Shown here: positions 12,101 to 24,100 of the stretch, one piece after another
Layout: each line of letters starts with the position of its first letter
Position numbering within the stretch: the stretch's first letter is position 1
NCBI GenBank assembly: GCA_023634235.1
Contig: JAMKCF010000003.1
Span: forward strand, 14,354,742 to 14,418,741
Length of the DNA stretch: 64,000 bases
Direction of reading: 5' to 3'
Origin: Pisaster brevispinus
Taxonomy: Eukaryota > Echinodermata > Asteroidea > Forcipulatida > Asteriidae
Notes under the pieces: generated by a model
What the model was told of the DNA's origin: nothing
What the model saw: only the letters and a program-made list of their open reading frames with translations
Database searches by the model: none
Position numbers and translations under genes: made by a program

Positions 12101-15100
12101 CACATCAAAGTTTAGCAAGTAGTCTGATGAAATTGTTTTTGAAAGAACAGAGACGTTTGATTTTCAACTGTCAATGAATAAAGTTTTTCATTTACACAAG
12201 CATTTTTCCTATTTTTTCCCCCAAGGACGACTTTCACATTACAGTTTAGCAAGAAGTCTGGTGCAAAAATATTGAAGAAAAAAAAACCCAGAGAGGCTTG
12301 ATACTCAACTTTTAAGTGAACGAAGATAAACTTTGTTCTTTTCCCTGCATCGACGAAAAGACACACCACATGCAAACTCCCACTTCCCCTCAAAAATGAA
12401 GTTGATGAGGGCACGACTGAAGTTAGTGACCATTTGCTATGCACCAACTTTGACAGCCACTGAGTAGTTGGCAAGGAAAATACTTTACTTGTGTTGATGG
12501 AGGATGAACTCTTGGCAACATTAATTTTGCAAAAGTTCATTTTTTACACATCCCTACCAGCCCAGCTGTAATGACCAGAACCGCCCTGGTTTTGGGTTTG
12601 TTTGTTTGTTTAGATGATCTTCCGAACAGAGGAACTCCCGACAAGGGGATATAAACACCAAGCTGGCAACAGCCGATCTCTCTCCTACGAAACATTGGTC
12701 TAACGTCTATAATTATGAGTGACACAAATCAACAGTTTGTGATTCAGTAACTAGATGATAATATTGATTCTAGTCATTGTGAAATCAGCGGCTAGCTTGG
12801 CCAGATTTGAACCCACGACCTTGTGGTTGCAAGTCATGCAGCCTAATCACTTGATGGGTGTCAACAGCTGCAAGAACAATCTGAAATACAGTACTTACTT
12901 GCAATGACATTGACGGACTCATTGGAGGGGCCACAGTAGAGGACCTGGCCACGCTTGTTGCACATTCCCAACTTCTGTAGCTCCTTGTTCATCTCTGTAT
13001 AGAGTTTAGCGATACGGGCACCGACGATGGTTTTCCCTGTCCCTTTAGAACAGAAGAGAATAGAATATTTAAGTAATTACATGGACAAACGAAGGGGAAA
13101 AAGAAAAACAAGTCTGAAATACTTTGTCGGGGCACCGACGTGTCAGGCACCATCGTCGGGCACCGACTTCATCGGGCACTGAAGATGGTTTTCCCTTTAC
13201 TTTTAATTACATTAAAAACGGAGGGAAAAAGAAAAACACTTTTGAAACCCTTTGTCAGCTACTGGCATCAATTAAAAAGTTTTACCTTTTAACCAATTCT
13301 GGTCAATTTGTTCATTGTTCAATCCCAAGTTATCCCATAATGGAAAACAATTATTTTACGAGCACAAATTTCAAGGGCACAGGCACAGGGGCCTGATGAG
13401 GCCACATGTGAAGTCCATGCCTAACTTACAGATGATGAGTTATGTATGAACAAAGAGGAGGCTTTTCTTTGAAAGTTTCTTGAAAGAGAAACGTGTAACC
13501 CAGTGAGAATATTTTGTTGTCTTATACTTAGTCTTGTCAAGGTTTCATTTTGACACAAAAATTGTATATTCGATTTGCGGCAGCACCATGTGTACATCTA
13601 CTAGCTATATGTAGATTTGTTTCTTAGAGAACTAGGTCTTGCTTTTTATTCTACTGCTGCGGAGTAGATTTTGGAAAATCGGGAGACTGCTTAGTTTTGA
13701 AAAGAACTGTCCAGCTTATTAGCTAAAAACGAGAATTCCCCTTGTTCCGATCCACTATTAAGCTAAAGAAGTAGTCCCGGCCGATTTCCTACCCTCCCCC
13801 CAGGTAGTAGCTAATAAGCTGGACAGTTCTTTTTAGAACTAAGTAGTCTCCCGAAGTAGTCTCCCGATTCCAAATCTACTCCGCGGCAGTAGAATAAAAA
13901 GCAAGACCTAGTTCTCTAAGAACAAATCTACATAGCTAGTAGATATACACATGGTGTTACCGCAAACCGAATATACATTGATACCTCACCATGCAAAGCC
14001 TCAAAAAGTATAGACACAAAAATTGTTACAAATGTTGGGTGCTCTGAAAAAAAAACCCCAAACCCATGTGGTTATATTTCTTTCTCTTTGTTTAGAGGAG
14101 AGACTCAAGCACTGTTGAGGTACAATATACATTCTCCAAGATTTACAGATTCTCCAGATCACGTCAAATAAAGATTTGGATAACACACAGCAAATCTTTT
14201 TTTTTTTCATCTTTTTTTTGGTCATTTCTTTTAAAAGCAAATTTAAAGGCAATGGGGTTCTAAGAAAAAGTTCCGGAAAAAACTCTTTTACAAATCTCGG
14301 GCCTGTCTAAATCTGCTGGTGGGAAACTTTGGTATTTGAAGATAATTGTTTCCAATTGATAAAGATATTCGAAAGGGGTGTTATTAAAAAAAAAATAATA
14401 ATACAGGCATTGTTCAGATCACACTTACCTGGTGGCCCCTGAATGTTGGTGAAAGACTGCTTGGCAGCCATTGTAACTGCCATCTTTTGGGTTTCATTCA
14501 GCTCAAATGGTTTCCGTGTTACTCTGTCGATTATGCGATTAAGAGTTGGTATCTGGCGTGCCATTCCTAAACAAAGCGAAACACTAATAAGTCTGATTTG
14601 AATTTGAATCAAAAAATTAAGTAAAGACAATCCTGGAAAAGAAAATCTCTGTTTTGCTTACATCTTAAAGGTTACCTACAGGATAGGTAGCGTTCACAAA
14701 ATAGTTGCAGACAGTGTTCATGTTTTGTGTGATCAACACATGAAAAAAAAAAAAACTGTCTTGGGCCTAATCCGCTGTGTGATGGGTCAAAAGAAAATTA
14801 TGAAAAAACATGCAAAATTGTCAGCATGTAAACACATTGTCCTTCATCTTGGTTGTACAACAACCAAAATCAGCTGTTGTGTGTTTTTTTTTTAAAGGTT
14901 TTCAGAAATAGTCTTCTTGAATATGACTTCATTTCAGAGGGAATGATTTCACAGAGAAAAATGGCTCTGGTATGAACTTCGATTATCATCAGTAACCTTT
15001 CAGACTAAAATTAACAATGATGTAATTTGTCCCTACCAATCCGGTTTAAAACCTTTAATCTATAGTTAATCAACTAGGTGAATGTGCTTTGATGAGTCTG

Positions 15101-18100
15101 TTTCTGTCAATTCTAATATGTAAAAAGAAGAGGAGCACAAATTAATTTCATGTCTGATTGAATTTCATCACAATTAGGGGTCATTTCTCTAAATCTGGTT
15201 TTGGTTGGAGTTTGTTTTATATATGTTCGGGAGAATAATAAAGTTAATTTGGTTATCAATAGTTAGGGATAAGAACACGTTTTGGCTATTTTACAAAGAG
15301 GGCAGAAAGGAGGAGAGAAATTGTGAGGAGAGGGCGGCACCAAAGGAGCGATAGCTCTATACATGTAGACCAATGGTCTAAGCAAGTTTGTGATAAGTTC
15401 CCACAATTCTAAAGACGATTGCCTAGCAAAAGTAAACTATCGTAAGACACAAATTTGCGGATGGCCAAAGTGAGAGCACATCGGTAGCTGTAGGAGTCAG
15501 CTGGGTGAAGTGCCCAGAGTTTGATCAGTGGCACACCCCAAGAAGCCAGAATAAACTGTAAGTTAGCCAATTATTATTGTTTTAAGGAAGTATTTAAGTT
15601 TCCATTATTTCGAGGCAGGGAAAGAATTCTGCCTTACACCCACGTATAAGAGGTTGACAAAATAGTTTTTAAAAACTAGATCTATTAATTAAGCCCACTG
15701 CAGGTGAATAAATTGAGTGATTAGAAGCTGTCATTTGAATTTTGAATTAATATTTAATACCGTATAAATCTTGTAAAATCAACCTGGAAGTAGGGTGACC
15801 AAAACAGAACTGGACTTGAATTAGGGGTCGAAAGTGAGGCAACTGGTATGATCAAAATCCATACCATAAATCTTGACCTCTTGACCCGAGACATCCGGTC
15901 TCATCAGCCAGTGAGGAGGTGCACACTACCCAGCCGGTATCGTACCACCCTTAGACGACTGTTGTTAATAGTGGTGGTAGGGAATTATTACAGGAAATTG
16001 ATTATTCTATACTTCGGATAGTAAATGATTTTTTTTTATTAGTGAAAACACAATTAATTTCCAACTGTGATTCATAGTCTTTCTATGTTTGGATGTACAT
16101 ATAGTGTAAACAAATTTAAGTTTAACACTCTTGATCACAAAACAGCGGATCCTAGGTTCCTTTTTTTTAGGATGATTGTTGAGTAGCAAAGCGAACATGT
16201 CAAACTTATTCACATTTTTATTCTTGGCAAACTGGTTCCAGTCTTAAGGTATTTTTTTGTTACAAAATCCAACTCGGCTCTTCCAACCTGTAAAATGTTA
16301 AACTAAATTACCGCAAAACTCAGCTGGCTGACGTCCCAGAGCAATTTCTTGAATCATATTTCTTGATGCCTTGTCCACCATCCTCACTGCGCCCTCAAGA
16401 CGTCTTCAAAGAGAGGAGCAAAATAAAAATTAGCATATTTATGAGTCAACGATGCCCAAAACTGGTTTGTAACGAAGAAACATAGAACAAAATAAAGAGT
16501 TTTTCTTTGAAAGTTTTGCGGGGCCTGATTTCATAAACACTGCTTTAGCAGAAACTATTAAAGGGAACGTATACCTTTGGTTTAAAATCCTTTATAAATA
16601 TAAATGTATACAAAAAAACTAACCTGGGAAAATTTTATCTCAAAAGTTGTTCACTATTTTTGAGATATTGCCAAAAACCCGAAGCGGTTATTTCCGCGCA
16701 GGAAGAATCCAAAACTGGAATACATAATATGACAGTGGGGGTTTCTCAGATTCAAGTTTTGGGGGATAAAAACCCTGATTTCTTTTTTTCATAACCACAT
16801 TGCTATAGAGTGAAATGTTTTTCAAAATGTTTTATACTATCGACAGCTGTTGTACTTCTAAAGCCCGGTTCATACTTCCTGCGAACGCGAATGCGAAGCG
16901 AATATTGACGTCACAAATTGACGGCAGCAGTTGAAATGTGCTCAACTCCTGCGAAACATTCGCTGCGAAAATGGCCATGTGACGTAAAAATTCGCTTCGC
17001 ATTCGCATTCGCAGGAAGTATGAACCGTGCTTAACCCAGTAAGTTTTTTATTGTAATTAATTTTAAGAGTAATTACCAAACGCATACGTTCCCTTTTTGA
17101 CAAAAACTCTTCTGTTGGGTAAATCCAAGCAGAATACCAGTCACAAATGGCATATGCTGTGCAATCGTATTTTGCCTAATAAACTTGTTCTAGAGAGCAT
17201 AATTTTGTTGCGCTTGTAGCTCTTTTATGTGCTTTTGCGCCTCTTTGAAAATGAGTAAAATTGGATGCCTTTACTTTCTGTCAGCTCAAAAATTAATGCT
17301 AGACCCACCTGTCTGTTTCACCTTTAGGAATCACCTCCACTGTGCACAGGAACTTTTTGCTTGAGCTCAACAAGACTTCTGGGAATGGTGAAGATGATTT
17401 TTTCACCACAAGATGTACCGTGAGGTCGGATTTGTAATGAGTCACGTCGATCACTGCTGCATGAAGAACGGCTTTTACCTGTCCAGGACTGTCTGAAGCT
17501 GGGATCAGCTGATGCTCATTTTCTGCTTCGGAGTCCAGCTCCCCAGGAGACTTTCTTGAGTCGTATTGGATGCACAAATAGTCCAGGTAACTCTCTGGCT
17601 CATCATTTGCCTCCTCTTCATCAGATTCCTCCTTTTCATCAGACTTGACGTGAGGAGAATTGAAGTAAATTTTACGCTCTTTACAAAAGGATTCCGGCAT
17701 GTTGAACACACCTTCATACCTCAACTGATCCGTATCTTCTTTGTTTACTTGAGACCATTTGATTTCAATGTTGCGAATGGAGAACGTCTCGTCATCATGG
17801 ATAGCACCATGAATGCTTACCATCTCAATGATAGGAAGCCAGGTGGCTTGGTATTTATTGATGTCACTAAAAGTAACCAGGGATTTTGAGGCCACCACAT
17901 CGAAGCTCTGAAGGGGTTCTGCCCGATGCTCGGTGCAGAAACTTAGTTCGGGTGTCAAGTTGACTTGCTGAATTCTTGGTGAAATCACACCCTTAAATAG
18001 AGCTGCAGACAGGGTGATCTGCAAGACGTCACCCGACTTAAATTCACGGGATGCTTCAACAAATGTTGCATGGTTGCCCTTAGAGTCTACCATTTCAGAT

Positions 18101-21100
18101 GTTACCTCAGCAACAGGAACGGTGGACTGCTTATCAATCTGCCTCTTGGATCTCTTGTCAGACTCTCTCCGCTGCAGTTTTTTCTGTCCTTTTCTAAGTA
18201 CTTGCTGAAAACCTGGCAAGTCATTTTCTCTTATTTTCTTATGCATGCTTTGCCGGTCGGCTGCATCTATCCTCGCCACAAACTGCTCCGAGTCAAGCAT
18301 CTTCAGGGGAAGATTTACTAATGAGCTAACTTCCTCTGGTACCACGTTTTCATCATAGATTTGCAATTTCCACTTCAGTGAAGTCTTGTCACCTTCATCG
18401 TCAGTTGTGTCTTGTTTCATGTGGGGCTTGAGATGTGACAGAAGGAGCGTGCGTGCTGTCTTTGAAATGTACGAACGGTGTGGGAACAACAGCTCCATAT
18501 AAGCACCATCGATACTTGCAACATATGCTAGGAAGGTCTCCGGGACCTCTTGCAGCTTGAGGGCAAGCATCAAGGCTTCTGTGTCTTTCTCAAATCGTTT
18601 TGCCCTCACTCTCTGAACAGTGCTGTGATGGCATATCGCAGACATCTCTTCCGTTGTGTAAGGGGGATCCGAGGACACACCAGTCTTCCCCGAGGCTTGG
18701 GCTGCTTTCTCAAGAACACAAATGAGCATGCGATGGACCACAATATCAATGTACCTTCGAATCGGGGAGGTGAAATTAGTGTAGTATGTCTTGTCCAGGG
18801 TGTGATGTCTCATCTTCTTGTTCTCTTGTTGGTCCCCTGAACTGATGTACATTGCGTTTTCCTGCAGACGAAAGAACTCCATTTGTGCCACAGCAAGCTT
18901 CGGGTGGTTTTGATCACAGCACAGTATGTCCGCCATCTGCATATTATCTGGTTCATAGCTGTCAGCTATGGCCTTAAGATTTTGCCATTTGTCTTTCATC
19001 ATTAACACGTCATTCGGTGCCCCTGTCTGCCCTGTGCCACTTGAACATGCTTTTGATTTCAAGAATGGGCTGTTTGGAATATCGTGCTGATACTTGGACC
19101 GCCACTCACTGAGCTTTTCAGGACTTGGTGAAAGCTGACTTCGGAGAGGAGTTAATCTGGGGTATTCATACATAAGGAGATTAGCCACTGCCTCATTGGC
19201 AATCAGCATGAGTTCCTCTACCATGGAGGAGGCACGTGGGTGTTGGAGCTCCTCTTCCTCGGAGCCGTGGGAAAAAACCTGGCAGCCATCTACTCCTAGA
19301 CGTATTTTACGCACTAGCTGGGTAAGTTGGCCAAGTTGGAACACCTTTTTGGCCACTTCACTCCCGTCCTGCTGATGAGTGTTGATCATTTTCTCTGCAT
19401 CCTCATAGGTGATGCGATTCCGGGACCGAATCACAGAACAATTCATTGCGTCGACCATAGAGGTGGATCCATCTTGATGGATGTTGAAGAAAACTGAGAT
19501 GGCAAGTCTGTCTTTATCAGGCTGTAAACTACACAAGTCAATAAGTCGAGAAGGCAGCATGTTGACAGGCTCAGACGATGCAGGATAGAAGGACACTGCT
19601 CTCTCTCTTGCTTCTTTGTCAAGAGCAGAGTGTTTCTCAACAAAGTAAGACACATCAGCAATGTGAACACCAACACAGTAATCACCGTCTTTCTCTTTGT
19701 CGATGCTCAGGGCATCATCGAGGTCCTGTGTTTCCGGATTATCCACAGTGAAGATAAGTTTGCTCCTTAAGTCGTTCCTTTCGAGTATTTCAGAGTCTGG
19801 AATGGTCCAGTCCCAAGGGAATTCCCTCTCAATTTCTTCGTGGACTTTGGGTTTGAATTCTTCCCTTATCCCATGCATAAGTTTTAAGGTGTGCATTCCC
19901 TCCTTTTTGTTGTCTGCAGGAGAAAGTTCTTTAACAACATAACCCATAGGAAACCGGTGACCCTGTTGCCAATGTGAGTACTCAACAGCGAAAACTTTGT
20001 TTAGCTTGTCTTTCCTGCGAACATAAGCATACTTATCAAATCTCCGCTTATTCCTTGATCCAAGATTGTTTCTCTTGAAGATTGTTATTTGAACAATGTC
20101 ATCTGTTTTCCGGCTATTCGACCATCGACTTTTCTTTCCTGCACATGAATAAGCAACAATCTTGGGAAAAGTGCGGTCACTGGGCACCAAAAGATTCTTA
20201 CTGTGTTTATCTAAGGTGCAGATGATCCTCGTTCGGTATGGATTGGTTGATCTTTTCAAGATGCAGATCACTTTTCCATAAATCTTCTTTTTGCTGCTTT
20301 CTGCCGTGACATTCTCAATCTCCTGTGTCTCGTCAATGTTTAGGATTTCTACCACAACTTCGTCCATGTTCAGAGCCTGTCCCCTTCTCTTTTTACCGCA
20401 GATCAATATCTTCTTAGAGGACAATTCACCATTTGGAATCGCAAAGACGAACCCCGACGTCTCAAAATAAAACAGACATCTCTTGAAGTACTCTGGATTA
20501 CTCGAAACAAGTGATAAACCTTCCTGGCGTTTTTCTGCAGACAGCATCTCCAAACCACTTTCTTGCTCTTCCTCCTCATCCTCCCCATCAAAATCACCAG
20601 CACCCTGAAGATTTGATCGGTTATGGCCGATCTCGTGTAACACATAAAAGTTATCCTTTTTTTGCATGCGTATATTCTGTTTCTTGCTAGATTTGGGCAT
20701 CATCTTTATTTCAGGCAACTCTTCATGGTTAGGTTTTGTTTCCCCTGCCCTCTCCTGAACATCAACTTTTGCAATACTTTCTGGTTCATCATTTTCTCCT
20801 GCTGCAGGTTGCTGTCCATCTGCGTCTCCAACTTGTTGTTGAGCTACCTCTTCATCTCTACTTTGGATGTTAATCTTGGCAATACTTTCCAGCCCATCAC
20901 CTTGTCCATGACGACCTCCCTCCATGTCTCCTTGCAGTTGAACTACCTCTCTATCCTCACGTTTCTTCTGAACAGTAACTTTTGCGATACTTTCCAGCCC
21001 ATCACCTTGTCTATGATGACCTCCATCCACGTCTCCTTGCAGTTGGACTACCTCTTCATTCTCGCGTTTCTGCTGAATAGTAACCTTTGCGATACTTTCC

Positions 21101-24100
21101 AGCCCATCACCTTGTCCATGATGACCTCCGTCCACGTCTCCTGGCAGTTGAACCACATCTCCATCCAAAGGTTTCTTCTGTAAGGTTACCTTCGCAGTGC
21201 TCTCTTCAGTGGTCTTCTCCATTAATTCTCTCCTGTTATCCTCTTCAATCTGTCTTTCCATCTCGCGCAATATATAGTCTTCATCGTCTGGGCAGTCATC
21301 CAAACATAGCGAGTCTTCGTCGCAAGGAGGACCCTCATCATCATCCTGTGGATCACTAGCTGTCATCATGGGTCCACCGAGTGTAGGAAACTCCTGCTCG
21401 TCATCGAGGTTAAATGGCAGTTGTTCTTGCTTCTGGTGACAAGGTGAACTGTTCAATGTCTTCTTGGAAGGCTTGAATGGTTTTGCCTTTGGATTCAACT
21501 TTCGATTTGCTGACTGAATCTCTCTTTTAATAGCTTCGACCGTAGTTCCCTGATGTGGTCACAAACAAAACAAAGCAGAAATAAACGTTTGTTAGGAACC
21601 TTTGCATTACTCAAAAGTCGTACTAAAAAAATGTCTTTTTTTAGCATGTCAGTCTCAAGACCTTCATCTTGAAAACTATTTTATGAGAACGAAAATCTGA
21701 CCAAGCACTTTTGTTATGATAATGATATTAAACAAATTTGCATCCTCAGTAAATTCCTCTCTCTCTCTCTAACTGCAGTGCTTGATTTCACAAAGAGCAA
21801 AGATTTAGTTATTAAGTCTTAATTGCTAAGGAAAAACACAAATCCCTATGGTGATATTGTCAACTCATCTTTTGTAGAAAGCCCTGTGTTACTTTCTCTG
21901 GTTAGTTAGAGCGCTATAAATGCTGTATTGTTGTTATTATTGTTATTATCATTACTATCTTATAGATGAGACTTAGAGCTTCCTGAAATCCAGCCCAGGA
22001 ATGTGAATCCAGAAGGAGAGCATCTACTGCCGTTCCATTTGTTGGGATGATCCAGTCCTAATATCAATGGCACTCTGCACGAATGACGTCACTTTTGCTC
22101 AAAATACCTGACTGCCCGACAAACATTCCACCACACTTTCACAATCATCGCATCATCGATGCACCAAATTGCACTAGAATAGTCAGTACATGCGAGTAAA
22201 CATAAAATTTCCAACAAGTATGCGCCTATGTTAGTGAAATTTTGACATGGTTGCCTGGGATCCAGGTACTTCTTCTATTTTCGGCATTGGTGTGCAGTGC
22301 TATTTGCTAAATAGATTGGCTAAATGTACCAACCTGTCCCCATTTTAATAAAGCTGCTTGAAGCATAAAAAGTACAAGCACACAATTAGGTATGCTAATA
22401 ATTAAGGATTACCAACCAAACTACCATGTCACACTATAGTGACATGGTATCTTGCTCATTTCTACTTAGCAGAAACTTCTTAAGCAATATTTTCTGCTTA
22501 ATATGAAATTGAGCCCTATTGATTGAAGTTCTTCACCAATTCATCGGTCGTTGCACATACTCCTTCGTTCACCAGTTCAATCTGTAGTGGTAATGTAAGC
22601 AAAAGAACGTGACTCACCAATGGATGGAGACTTTTGCTTTGTTCACAGCCTTTCAAGAAGTCCTGCCAAACAGTGGAGCAGCGACCGACAGCGCACAAGG
22701 CAACTGGATCGCCAACAACACACAGCACCGACTGGGCACGAGTGAATGCCGTGTTGACCAGCTTGGGATCTGAGAGGAATCTGTAGTCAAACTCTGCAGT
22801 ATCCGCATCTTCTTGACGACTGTTAATGACCCTGGTGCGCACTGTGCTGATGATAACTGCTCGAAACTGCTTTCCTGCAAATTGAGGTGAAAGAAAAATA
22901 TGGTTTCCTCATATTCAAAAATGAAGGCTGTATCGAATAGGGTTAGGATGTTTAACTAGTTAACCATTTAACCATAAACAAATGCTAAATTCCTGAATGT
23001 TGTTGACGATTAAACGAAGCTGACGGTAAAAAAAAAAAAGGAGACCTTCCTTTTCTTTAAAATGTTGGCCTCATGACACTATCCAGGGAGAAGGATTGAC
23101 ATCTCTATTGTCGGTGCAATGTTTCTTACCTTAATCCCCCATAATGTAATACATTATTTTAAGTCACCTTCAATTTGTTTTACATTTTGCCTTGTGCGCT
23201 GCCCCTTTTTGGTTTGTGGTTTTGTGACTGACAGGGCGGGTTGATTCGAAATGAAGAAAGTGCAAGAATAAAAAAAAAAAACAGATGCAGAAATCATACC
23301 TTGGACATTGTCCACAGTGTCAACTGTCACTCTGTTAAGTTTGTTCTTCCTCAAGTTTTTCCGTATTTGACGCACCTGCAAATAAGTGATTTGAGCAAAG
23401 GAAAAACCATAAAGAGCGGGATTATGTACCTGAAACTATAAATGATTGAGCTATTTTTAACTGATCTTGATATCAAAGATTAGAATCAGACTCGTGCAAA
23501 CTTGTGGTTGTTTTCCCCAAAAGAAACCTATCATGGACCTCAATTGATTGTTTGCATCAGTTGCACCGTCAATTTCTCTTTCCCCCCCCCTCCCCCGATG
23601 GATTTTGTTAGTTTGTTACTGTACTTTCAAAAATAAAACACTACTGTTCTTGTTTTAAAGTTAAATTAACTTTTCCGTACTTTCATTCATCATCAAGGAG
23701 GATTTCTCTTGTATATTTTACTTATTGTTTTATGACTACTCCAATTGGTCTGGGCAATTAGCATATTAAAAGGGTGGTTTTCCATTTAAGTACACAAACA
23801 AAGTTGGACTATGTTTCTACTAATCTACTAATAATAGTCTTGGTTCTTAAAATGTCTCACAATCCCAAATAAAATCGAAAGTCCACTTTCTTTCTTCTGA
23901 AGAAACGTTGTTAATCCTTTCTAAGATTGTCCAAACCCAAAAAATAGTTGTGTCTAAATTATATTATTATCCACAAATTTGAGTGCAACACTTTATAACC
24001 AAATTAATAATCACAACATTACTTTGAACCTGTCTAGTGTATGTCACTAAGAAGGAAAAGAAGTAACAGTGAATTTGGTTTAACTTCCAAAGCATTTTTA

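Noticed and set aside
18014..21359. Open frames opposite the large RNB exon, up to 173 residues
   Set aside because: They are antisense shadows of a long coding exon, and the 173-residue one simply mirrors the 105-bp repeats.
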